From contig WELB01000204.1 in the NCBI GenBank assembly GCA_009602725.1, positions 43,887 to 107,886 of the forward strand: DNA of 64,000 nt, written 5' to 3'. Positions within the stretch are counted from its first letter, which is position 1. Each line of letters opens with the position of its first letter. Source of the stretch: Spirogloea muscicola. Taxonomy: Eukaryota; Streptophyta; Zygnematophyceae; Spirogloeales; Spirogloeaceae. This document shows positions 9,714 through 18,764 of the stretch, piece by piece. The notes under the pieces were generated by a model. It was not told where the DNA came from, did not search any database, and was given only the letters and a program-made list of their open reading frames with translations. Made by a program: the position numbers and the translations under genes.

Positions 9714-10298
9714 AGGACTCGTAATCATTCGTCAGGCTCGCGCCACGCGAGCCCGCACCTTGCGCGTCACGCGCCAGTCGTATTTTATTGTGCGGGTCCG
9801 CCCCTCCGGGGGCCGGACCTTGGGGCTACCCTCGTCACACCCTCCGGGGAGGGTGGCAGGTGGAACGCTGTAAGTAGTAGGCCGAGGCCAGACTTTTCAG
9901 TCGGACAAGTGACGCCCAGAGAGAGGCATAGCCCTGCTTGCATGCTGCCGCAGCAGCCGCCACAGCCCTGCTGCTGCCGTCTGCTGCCCAGCCCGTCGCC
10001 GCGGACATCGCCGGCTCTCCGTAAGTGCCACTGTTGCGCTCTATCTGGGGCCAGCTACTAATCGCAGACCCTCTGTAGAGTCGCCGCCTTCTGGCGGCGC
10101 CACCGGGTAAGAGTTCCGCTGTGCTATGATATGCACTTGAGTGCACCGTGTGCGTTGGCGCTCCACTATGTAGGGGGGTAGTTCCTGGACCCCCCTATGT
10201 AATGTTCCCTCCGTTTTGAGAGTGCTAACGGTGCCGGTAACCTTACATGATCGTATCGTATCTACCGTTTGGGAAGTCCCAAACGGTGCGGGTAGTCT

Positions 10299-10315
10299 GC
10301 TACACCCCGTGTAGC
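10299..10315. promoter_or_regulatory. Perfect dyad GCTACAC-CCC-GTGTAGC in A-type U3
   Basis: Seven-base arms around a 3-base centre. The same dyad is at 3353-3369 and near 35683, 40142 and 63494 (the last with a changed centre). Conservation among diverged copies suggests a binding site for a dimeric factor; this is inference. Confidence 0.45.
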
Positions 10316-10782
10316 TAAGTACGGTCCGAAACCCCGGGCTTTGGACCGCGCGGCATCGTCCGCTAGTCGTACTGTCCGAGAGGCGCTGCTTCGCTCGCGC
10401 GCGGCATCGTCCGGGAGTTGTCTCCATCCGCCAGGCGCTGCTTCGCTCGCGCGCGGCAGCGTCCGGCAGATCCGTCTATATCCTTGTCAGGCCCGCCCCT
10501 CCGGGGGAGGACCTTGGGGCAGCCCTCGTCACACCCTCAGGGGAGGGGTGGCAGATGGAACGCTTATCAGTAGTAGGCAGAGGCCAGACTGCTCAGTCGG
10601 ACCCGTGACGCCAAGAGAGGCACAGCCCTGCTGCTGCCTGCTGCCGCAGCTGCCGCCACGGCTCTGCTGCTGCCGCCTGCTGCCCAGCCCGTCGCTGCAG
10701 CTCGTCGCTGCGGGCCTCGCCGGCTCTCCGTAAGTACCATGGCCGCGCCCCTTGCGGGGACAGCTGCTGACCCTCGGTGAGT

Positions 10783-10835
10783 CGCCGCCTTCCGGCGGTG
10801 CCTCAGGGTAAGACTTCCGCTGCGCTCTGTGCGCG
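10783..10835 (+). promoter_or_regulatory. R-U5 hairpin and TTCCGCTGCGC motif, A family representative
   Basis: CGCCGCC-TTCC-GGCGG is followed by TGCCTCAGGGTAAGACTTCCGCTGCGC (shown here in parts). The same order is found in families B, C, D, F and G with different stem bases that remain paired. Confidence 0.55.
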
Positions 10836-11026
10836 TATGTGTGCGCTGTGTGCGCTGGCGTTCCACTCTGTAAGGGGGTTGTCTCCAAAACACCCTATGT
10901 CCGAAACCCAAACAGGACATTCTGACCCTAACTGTGTTATTAGGAACAGAGATGTCACACCCTAGGTCCGAACCCAATAAGGACGTACTATCCCCTAACT
11001 GCGTGTATAGGGATGAGGACGTCACA

Positions 11027-12429
11027 GAGCCAGACTTAGCAAATATTGTCAACGCCCTCTGCAGCCCTGCTTGGTCAAGTCTTCGCCGGTATACCCTCTG
11101 TATTGGCCACATGTCATCCACACTTGGCGGGCAATGGACAAGACCATGTCCCAGCGTCCTGCCCGAGTGGCCTGTGAAGTTGGCCACATAGCTGGGTAGC
11201 GAAGCTTAGACCATCAGTCCAGCTAAGTGCTGAGTATCCCTGTGCACTCGTAGCGGCAAGCTGCCGGCATTACATGCCTGCAGCTGGCTAGTGCATCAGA
11301 GACTCTGAATGAGTGCTCGTATCCCCCTTTGAATGTCGAATATTGGCGTCAATTGGATGCTTTGACCAGCACCTTTGCACTCTGCACCCAACAAGTCGTC
11401 GAAGAAGTAACTTCACACGCAACCACCTTTGGCTGTGTATCTGCTTCTGATGATGAGTAATGAGTCTTCCCCTCACTCTGCAGTACGTGTGGTACCCTCA
11501 CCTGGTGCGGCTCTTGACTAACGAATTGGTTGGATGCATTCCCCGTGCTCTGCTGGACGGGTGCCTTTTCATTCTGAGTGGCTTATTGAAATCCGGCGCT
11601 CTGTTGCCGTACTGCCCTCTGAGTCGACACAGAGGAGAGTACTCACAAGTGTCGAGAGATGCACTTCCAAGTGGCGAATTGCTATAGTACGGGCATAGTG
11701 AGCCCCCTCAGTCGCCGTAGGTGCACTTATCTGCTTCCTTGAGAAGCACTGTGGTAGTCATCGGATGTGCATCCAGCATCGAGCTAACAAAGCTCACTGT
11801 CAAGGACCGGGTAACCTTTGCCTGTCATTGATTAATCATCTGTCTTGGGGGAGCAAGTGGGTTTTGCTTCCTCGATTTGTGAAGGGCTTATCACCAACTT
11901 TGCATCACGCCTGGGGAACTCCGGAATTGGCTGCTTGTACGCCGCTCGGACACTTCCAGCCCAAGGTGCTCGGCTTTGGTTTGACCGAAGCACCTGCCAT
12001 TTGTCAGGCTGTGACAATGGGAGTCTTTGGCCCCCATCGGATGACACTTTGCTGGTATCCTTGGCTGATATACTGATCTTCGTAAAACACCCGAGGATCA
12101 CGTATTGCACCTGCAGTGTGTGCTGCGCTTGCGACGTGGAACACACTAGTATGCCAAGTGTTTGTAACCAGTAGTAGGGCACGTTGTGGGCGGGTTCGCG
12201 TCAACCCCAGAGGTAGTAAAGTCATGCTGCATCTATATGCAGAGACTGACGTAAAGGACTGGCTAAGGGCCACGGAATGTGCCACAGTTGCCCTCCTTTT
12301 GGGAGTCGCACTGTACACCCGGTGCTATCGGGATTCCTGCAAGGACACGGAAGTGGCTCTCCTCTTATGAAGCTCACTCGTAAGGACGTACCCTGGGGTG
12401 GACGTCCAAAATGCCTGCGGGCAATCTCT
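11027..12429 (+). pseudogene. El-1 protease-to-RT region, broken
   Basis: The first 160 bp match, in reverse, 35413-35586 of El-6. Further on a forward frame gives FGLTEAPAICQAVT, the counterpart of the RT palm FGLxNAPATFQAVM, then a degraded active-site region and the DW-to-LTRKDV stretch that follows RT in this lineage. It is broken in several places. RNase H and integrase do not follow. Confidence 0.65.
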
Positions 12430-12917
12430 TGGATTCTCGTATCCCCTTGTCAGGCACGCCCCTCCGGGGGAGGATTTTGGGCGACCCTCGTCACACCCTC
12501 TGGGGAGGGGTGTGCAGGGGGGGCGCTATCAGTAGTAGGCCGAGGCCAGACTCCTCAGTCGAATCCGTGACGCCAAGATAGGCACAGCCCCGCTGCTGCC
12601 TGCTGCCGCAGCCGCCGCCACAGCTCTGCTGGCGCCGCCTGCTGCCCAGCCCGTCGCTGCAGCTCGTCGCTGCGGGCCTCGCCGGCTCTCTGTGAATATA
12701 TGGCTGCACTTCATGTGGGACAGCTACTGACCCTCGATGAATTCGCCGTGTTTGGGCGGTGCCTCAGGATTAGACTTCTGCTGCATTGTGTGCGCGTAAG
12801 TATGCGCTTTATGCGCTGGCATTCTCCTGTAAGAGGGTTGTCTCCAAAACACCCTATGTTCGAATGCCAAACAGGACGTTCTGACCCGAAATCATAGGGA
12901 TAGGAACGTTCGTTACC
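12430..12917 (+). repeat. LTR family A, 3' two-thirds only
   Basis: It begins at the core promoter module (CCCCTTGTCAGGCACGCCCC) and runs through R-U5 with AACACCCTATGTTCGAA to a worn end near ACGTTCG. Possibly the 3' LTR of El-1. Confidence 0.65.
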
Positions 12918-13938
12918 TTCCGGCTCTGGCCGGTCCTGCACTGCAGTTGGTCCTGTATCCTCCTGTGTAAAATGCAAGCGCAAAATTGCTCGTTTCCATT
13001 GTCCCTTCTTGGCGCGTCTTCCCTGACCGCTACTTCGCGCAAAGGACACCGCGCCCTCCGCTTGCCAGGCCGTCTAACACGAATGACAGATAACGTTGCA
13101 TTTGGTCACCACATTGTACTTAGCCTGCTCATGCAGGGAATGGTTTCTTGGCTGGCTCTCCTGCTCCTGGCCTCTATCAGCCTGCGCATGCAGCGCCAGC
13201 AACCTTGGCTGGCTCTCCTGCTCCTTGTCCAGCAGCCCGCCTTCCTCCCGAAAATCTTCAGATGATCAGCTTAGCTCCTCCCCTACTCCTGAGGCTGAGA
13301 AGTTGTCGTACGCATCACAGCCCTCTGCGGGGCCAGCCGGCTAGCAGTAGGCCACCAGCTTCGTCCACGCTTCCGCAGCGCTTGTAGATGGCAAGATCTG
13401 CGTCAGGTGGTGCTGGTCCAGGCTGTTCTCGATGAGTTCCTAATGTACGCCAAGACCACAGCGTCCCGCTCCTCCTACTCCTGGCGGGCTTTGACGGCTG
13501 CCGGCGGCCCAGGCATCTCCTCCTAATGACGCAAAGGCAATACGCCCCGCCCCGCAGCGTCACCTCCATCTTGCACGGCCACGTTCGCCAATCCTGTTCC
13601 TTGCTTGAATGTCTCGGTGCCACCTATCAGTCCTCTGATGACATGTTGCGCAGACGCCAATGCCATGGCGTTACCAGCGGCGGCGGCAGCTGCGGCGACT
13701 GAGGCGGCGACGACTGAGCGACTGGACTAGGCGGGTTCGAAGATTGAGGTGTGCAAGGGCTGTCTTATGACCCAGCCCAGACCGCGTGACGCGCGTGACT
13801 CCAGCGGACACCACGTGGGGGGGGGCTTGAGCTGGATCACCCAGGCCGGCAGATGAGCTGGTGACCTGGCAGCCTGCGTGGGGGCCCTATGCCATCCATC
13901 CAAGCCGGCATCACCCAAATTCTGACTTCAAAGCCCCA
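12918..13938. other. Unassigned DNA between an A LTR and an F LTR
   Basis: Contains a 20-bp direct repeat (TTGGCTGGCTCTCCTGCTCC) at about 13148 and 13204 and an alanine-rich GCG/GAC stretch near 13670-13725. No domain is recognised on either strand. It could be gag-like or host sequence. Confidence 0.3.
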
Positions 13939-14664
13939 TGTAGCATCGGTCCTTGAAGGGCAGTTTAAAGTCGAATGCATCCTTATTGGGATTGAGTGCT
14001 TGGTGATTTCGTGGCAACCACCCGCCACGAGGAAGCACTTCGACACAGCGGAAGACTTGCCCTGTAGTGCTGCCGCTAGGCAGCAGCTCCACCTCCCGGG
14101 CACGCGCTGAAGACTTGCCTCCAGCGGGACGCCGCCAAGGTCTTTTAGCGAGCCGGCAAGGAGCCTCGCGGGGCAGCGATCTACAGCAGCAGGCAGCCGC
14201 TGGGCTGCGTCTCTCTCCGAGCTTCAAAGCTTCACTGGTCTGTCTCTACTGCTTGCTGTGGTACTTCTCTGTGCCACCCTCCCTCCAGGGTGCATGGGCG
14301 TCGCCTCAAGGCTCGCCCGCGAGGAGCGTGCCTGACGAGGTAATCATGAGCTGTCTCCAGCAGGCGCCTTGGCACCGAGCATGGCCGCTGCAGGGCATGC
14401 CGCCAGGCAAAGCCGGAGCCGGGCATGGCCGAGCATGGCCGTGACCGGACATGCCGCCCGGGGCGTCCGGGCCCACGCATGCCGCCGAGCATGTCTGCCG
14501 AGCATGACGGGAGCATGCGAGGCCATTCGGACGAAGCTGGACGGAACGACAACAGCACGAGTGCTAGGGCGGTTAACACGACGGCACGGAGCTTGATAGC
14601 AAAAGAACACCATGTACATGTTAACAACACACCATTAAGCGCTCACAAACCTGGAACCTTTACA
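13939..14664 (-). repeat. Solo LTR family F, reversed, near-duplication CCCCA/CCCCC
   Basis: Starts TGTAGCATCG, ends CTTTACA. It contains the U5 hairpin GCTGCC-GCTA-GGCAGC (14069-14084), the promoter module near 14280-14330 and a GCATG-rich U3 (14380-14520). Flanks 13934-13938 and 14665-14669 match 4/5. Confidence 0.8.
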
Positions 14665-15000
14665 CCCCCCAGACCTCGTCTACCGCTGTCCGTGATGAGC
14701 CTCACACAGCGCTACGCACCTTCACATAAAACAACCAGGCCTAGACCATGAGCTTACATAGTACAGTCTTTCCAACATGGGCTCACCTAGTCAACAGCCA
14801 CACTCCAGTATAGTCCCAATTCATTAAGAAGAGCGCTTCAATGTGCCCACCTTCCAGCAGGATGTGAGGTAGGCAGCCCAAGGCGCAAACCATGAGGGGC
14901 GGGCCCTGACACGTCTACACAATTAGCACCTGAATGTTCGCTTAAGGTCATCAAGGAGAACGGAGGGCCAAGATCATATTTGAAGGTCAGGTAGGTTGCC
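14665..15000. other. Unassigned DNA
   Basis: Low-complexity CA-rich start, then unique-looking sequence. No LTR ends, domains or RNA signatures seen. Confidence 0.35.
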
Positions 15001-15564
15001 GTGGGACGTGCCACACGCGTCACCAAAACAACGTCGGTCCAAGCATCTACAGAAGTGTCAGCACGTCAAGGTCGACGGCCTCAGATGCGCGGGAAGACTC
15101 ACAAGTGGACAGCTGGTCTGCGCCAAGATACGACACATAGGCTAGGCATCTTTATGTTGGAGAAAATGCCCTACGGTTTCAAGCCAAGATGCTGGCCCTC
15201 GCTATGCTTGTCTGCTGTGGCCACCGTCGTGGTCAGTACAAAGAAGCGATCCATACCGCTGTTACTTGCACAAGGGCTTGTGGCCAAAGACTTTGGAGCT
15301 TTGTGTTCCCACCCAATGGCTGTCATTTGTTGGCGGAGCTCCCTTCCCGATGGGTCAGAGCCTGATGAATTGACGCCAGTAGCATTAAAATATATGACAA
15401 ATTTTACTATTAGGCAAGGTAAGCATGTACACTTTGCGCCCTCCCCCGATGCAGAGTCCTTCTCATGGACAAGCTTGCACACGGTCGCTTACATGAAAGA
15501 GCTCGTGCTTGATGCCACTGATTGGTGCCCTTGCTTCTCTCAGGACCAATTCTTGCTGTGGTAA
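15001..15564 (+). CDS. Orphan ORF, 187 codons, unknown
   Basis: The longest ORF not explained by a retroelement in this part. It opens at ATG 15001 and ends at a TAA near 15562. The product would be about 21 kDa with no signal peptide, transmembrane segment or motif I recognise. The last third (VALKYMTNFTIRQGKHVHF onward) looks more protein-like than the basic N-terminus. It lies in AT-richer DNA upstream of a worn retroelement RNase H fragment. It may be a host exon, an unrecognised piece of that retroelement, or a chance ORF. I assign no function. Confidence 0.25.
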   Translation: MGRATRVTKTTSVQASTEVSARQGRRPQMRGKTHKWTAGLRQDTTHRLGIFMLEKMPYGFKPRCWPSLCLSAVATVVVSTKKRSIPLLLAQGLVAKDFGALCSHPMAVICWRSSLPDGSEPDELTPVALKYMTNFTIRQGKHVHFAPSPDAESFSWTSLHTVAYMKELVLDATDWCPCFSQDQFLLW

Positions 15565-15584
15565 TATAACGACGTTTCCTACTT

Positions 15585-15830
15585 AATTCCACGCAAAGCA
15601 GCATTTGACTCGGCGTCAATCTCGGTGGGCTGAGTGTATGGCATTGTTCCATATCTAGTGGATTACCGCCCTGGACTTTTAAATGTTGCCGACCCAGTGA
15701 GCGCAACAGTCGAGGGGCTGATGTCTTGGCTACCTTAATTGCTTCAGGAATGCGGGCCGGACGGCTGCGGCCGACTCGTCAGGTGGCAACCCACGGACGA
15801 CCTCTCTGAGTGCTGTACCTGCGTAACAGT
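15585..15830 (+). pseudogene. Ty3/Gypsy RNase H-integrase linker fragment, forward
   Basis: Short forward segments correspond to LTRRQSRWAEC, YRPGLLNVADPVS and GLRPTRQ of the El-2 and El-10 polyproteins, in the same order. Isolated, old and broken. Confidence 0.65.
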
Positions 15831-15876
15831 GAGCCAACGACTAAGGTATGCTGAGGCAGCCTGTGATGTCCTGATC

Positions 15877-16130
15877 TGTAGTGACCCGACTCTTGTACAC
15901 AGGCAATTAGGCGGTCAAGTCCTGTTCGGATGCAGCAATTCAGGAGCAAACCCCTACACACGTGATGCACCCGCGCAGTAGCGCGCAGCGGAAGTCTTGC
16001 CCTGTGGGCACCGCCGTCAGGCGGCGTCTCCAACTCCCGGGCACCCGCCCGCAGCTGTGGCCCGTCAAGTACCGGCCACAGACGCCTCGCAGCGAGCCGG
16101 CAGCGTCCTGCCGGCGACAGGCTGCATGCA
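15877..16130 (-). repeat. LTR family G, reversed, left part, split by El-2
   Basis: Begins TGTAGTGACC, with CGCAGCGGAAGTCTTGCCC and the GCCGTC/GGCGGC hairpin near 16008-16026. The sequence is interrupted at 16130 by El-2 and appears to resume at 22959 (GCAGCAGGCGCAGCAGCAG). A third G-type copy is cut by the window end at 64000. Confidence 0.55.
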
Positions 16131-17224
16131 TGTAAGGAATCTCGCCCTGAACACGCAGTTAGAGAGAGAGAGTCCTTATTGTATTCGAGCATAGGGGGTT
16201 TAGGGGCCAACCCACTACACAAGGAAGCACTAGCGCATAGCGCAGCGGAAGACAGGCCGTGTAGTGAATCTCGGCCTGAACACGCAGTTAGAGGGAGAGA
16301 GTCCTTATTGAGTTCGAACATAGTGGGTTTAGGAGCCAACCCACTACACCAGGAAGCACTAGCGCAATGCGCAGCGGACGACAGGCCCTGTGGCGCCGCC
16401 GTTGGTCTGCGACCAACGACTGGCCCTTGACGGGCGCAGCCACTGGCGCCCCGCAGCAGGCCCGCGGCAGTGCGGCGGCTGCTGCAGCGGCGAGCAGCGG
16501 CAAGGCTGCTCCTGGGACTTCACTGGCTCGAACTGATTGTGGAGCCTCAGCCCCTGAGGCTCCTTATGATTCCCAGTGCCACCCCCCCCTCCAGGGGTGT
16601 GAGCGGGTCGCCCCAAGGCCCACCTTGCGGCGGGCCCAAAGATCCTCCCTTGAAAGGGCGGACCTTGGCGAAGGGTAATTCGGGACGGGCGGAGCCCGCA
16701 CCCGGGCGGGCCACTTCCCGGCCAGCCAGCTGGCGGGTCACCTGGCCCAAATAGTCGGTCATGTAATGCCAACAGAGCCATGTGGCTTAACCAGACAGCT
16801 GTATCATTACAGGCCCTGTGGCGCCGCCTTGACGGCGACTCCACCTCCTGCGCGCAGGCCGGCGCAGCAGGCCCCGCAGCGCAGTGCGGCGGCGGCTGCG
16901 GCGGCGAGCAGCGGCAAGGCTGCTCCGAGGCTTCCGGGCTCGAACTGATTGATGAGCCTCAGCCCCTGAGGCTCCTTAGTGCTCCCCCGTGCCACCCCCC
17001 CTCCAGGGGTGCGTGCAGGTTCGCCCCAAGGCCCGCCTTGCGGCGGGCCCAAAGATCCTCCCTTGAACGGGCGGATCCTGGCGAGGGGTATTTCGGGACG
17101 GGCGGAGCCCGCCCCCGGGCGGGCCACTTGCCCGCCAGCCAACTGGCGAGTCACCTGGCCCAAATAGTCGGTCATGTAATGTCAACAGAGCCATGTGGCT
17201 TAACCAGACGGCTGTTTCATTACA
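16131..17224 (-). repeat. 3' LTR of El-2 (family C) with nested C LTR
   Basis: TGTAAGGAAT to TTTCATTACA, about 540 bp of LTR around the nested copy at 16260-16811. The polypurine tract complement TACCTCCCCACTCT follows at 17225. Confidence 0.9.
16260..16811 (-). repeat. Solo C LTR nested inside another C LTR
   Basis: 552 bp, TGTAGTGAAT to ATCATTACA. Flanks GGCCG (16255-16259) and GGCCC (16812-16816) match 4/5. It entered U5 beside the conserved hairpin. El-2's other LTR shows the undisturbed CAGGCCCTGTGG. Confidence 0.9.
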
Positions 17225-17482
17225 TACCTCCCCACTCTGGTGTTCACGTCCTCGGGAACCTCGAGAGAACAACCGACAGATTTTACACCCGACGGTTGCT
17301 GCCTCGACCAAGCCTAGGAGCATTACCAACCTTGGCCAGGTGTTCCCTGAGAGCATCCGGACAATTTGCTAAATTGGCCGCAGGCTCTCACGTGTTGTGC
17401 TCAGGCCCATACCCGAGCCACTTCACCAGATACTCACGGGTCTTACGCCCTCGAGGCTTGTCCCTATGAGACAAGATCTCTT
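17225..17482 (-). pseudogene. El-2 polypurine tract, 3' UTR and chromodomain
   Basis: The complement of AGAGTGGGGAGGTA abuts the LTR. The block GTTCACGTCCTCGGGAAC follows and recurs next to every 3' LTR of families A-D here. Minus-strand coding then gives the chromodomain core (EYLVKW followed by GPEH). The family uses this domain to steer integration toward marked chromatin. Confidence 0.75.
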
Positions 17483-18764
17483 TCACCTCAAACTCAAGAT
17501 CTCGATCAGTAGTGGAGGTGGGGGCGGTTGGACACGACCATCCGAAAGGAAGGCCCTCAGCTGAGACACATAGAAGACGTTATGTACCTTCCAATGTACT
17601 GGTGTCTTGAGCTCGTAGGACACCTTGCCCACAAGGCGCACTACTGCAAATGGTCCAACCCACTTGGGCAGCAACTTGCGCGTACCCACAGCCCGCAAGG
17701 ATAAGTGCTTTGTGCTAAGCAGCACTTGTGCACCAACATCGAAGGAGACGTCCTCCCGATGTTTGTCAGCATAAGCCTTCTGGCGCCTCTGAGCAATTTC
17801 CAAGAATTGCCGAGCTCGTCTTTGAGCCTCCAAGAGAGTCCAAGTAAAGGCTACCGCGGCGGGAACCCGTTCCCGCCTCCCCACCTGAAGTGGAGATGCT
17901 GACCATAGTTGAGGAAGAATGGAGTCTCCTTTGTGGACGCATAATAGGCATTGTTCACAGCATATTCAGCTGGAGCCAAATACTCGTCCCAGTCAGTCTG
18001 GCTGGGTTGACGAAGTGCCTCAACATCTCCTCGAGAACTCGATTCATTCGCTCAGTTTGGCCATCAGTTTGGGGGTGAAAGGCTGTGTCGTGCCAAGAAT
18101 CTTGCAAACTTCCTTCCAGAAGTGACCTGTAAAGCGAGGATCGCGGTCCGAGACCAACCTCTCAGGTACTCCATGCAATGTCCACACCTTATCCACAAAG
18201 ATGCCAGCGAAATCTTCGCAAAAACCCGCGTAGTTGTGGGAGCATTATGCACCATTTTACTCAAGCGATCCACAAAGACGACAATGGCATCATAGCCATT
18301 CCGCGTCTTAGGCAATTGTGTGATGAAATCCACAATTACATCAGACCAATTCCGCTCCGGAATCTGCAAGGGCTGAAGTAAACCGGCAGGCTTGCCGGAG
18401 ATTGCCTTACTACGCTGGCATGTGACACAACTGACCACAAAACGCGCACCTGGCCTGAAAAGCCCTGCCACCAAAAGAGGCGGCGCACAGCCTTTTGGGT
18501 TTTACCCACGCCCAGATGACCACTGTAAGGCGGATCATGCAGCTCCTGCATGATGTCAGTGCGCAAGGCATTGCAGTCCGGGACCACAATAGCGTCACCT
18601 TGCCACCATAAGCCTTTGTCATCAGTGAGGGTACTCACGTTGGCGGCCTCAGCAAACCACGGGTCGGTGCCATACCCTTGACGGATACGGACATAGAGCT
18701 CAGAGAGGTCTGCCGTGGGTAGCTTAGAAGCTTGACGAGTCGGACGCAATCCAGCAGCCCGCAC
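17483..18764 (-). pseudogene. El-2 integrase region
   Basis: Reading right to left: the linker after RNase H, the zinc-binding HHCC module (CVTCQRSKA near 18410-18440), the DDE core (FITQLPKTRNGYDAIVVFVD near 18280-18330) and the C-terminal barrel (KWVGPFAVVRLVGKVSYEL near 17600-17670). Integrase joins element cDNA to the chromosome. Broken; several open segments in different frames. Confidence 0.85.

Larger units (their letters stand above)
10198..10959 (+). repeat. Solo LTR family A, target duplication CCCTA, nested in a D LTR
   Basis: CCCTA occurs at 10193-10197 and 10960-10964. The 762-bp copy is complete. It shows start TGTAATGTTC, dyad GCTACACCCCGTGTAGC (10299-10315), two CGCTGCTTCGCTCGCGCGCG units in U3, TATCAGTAGTAGGC near 10564, a CTG/GCC-rich R region, CTCTCCGTAAGTACC, the U5 hairpin, AACACCCTATG and the end ATGTCACA. 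Confidence 0.93.
9568..11026 (+). repeat. Solo LTR family D, split by a later A LTR
   Basis: It begins TGTTACGTCC and ends GACGTCACA. Flanks are CAGCC (9563-9567) and GAGCC (11027-11031), a 4/5 duplication. U3 holds a 20-bp tandem repeat. The core promoter module lies near 9795-9875, and the hairpin GTCGCCGCCTTCTGGCGGCG near 10080-10100. A complete A LTR sits in its U5 (10198-10959). Confidence 0.85.
5355..12917 (+). mobile_element. El-1: Ty3/Gypsy element with A-type LTRs, broken, heavily nested
   Basis: Forward-strand fossil. Parts in order: A LTR 3' end (5803-5919), primer-binding site (5921-5931), leader (5920-6351), gag-side internal DNA (7105-7667 and 8512-9567), protease/RT-side DNA (11027-12429) and a partial A LTR (12430-12917). 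RNase H, integrase and chromodomain are not seen. Its internal DNA was hit by a C LTR (6352-7104, GGCTA), a B LTR (7668-8511, GATGC), a small insert (7277-7497) and a D LTR (9568-11026). El-7 at 35.6-39.5 kb is a relative, and its sequence shows uninterrupted versions of several of these sites. It is broken in many places and fairly old. Confidence 0.7.

Noticed and set aside
10715-10735. CTCTCCGTAAGTACC in A LTRs as a proven splice donor
   Set aside because: It matches the donor consensus, and GGAGGTAAGT in F is stronger, but no acceptor or conserved spliced product can be identified from sequence. Not annotated as a splice site.
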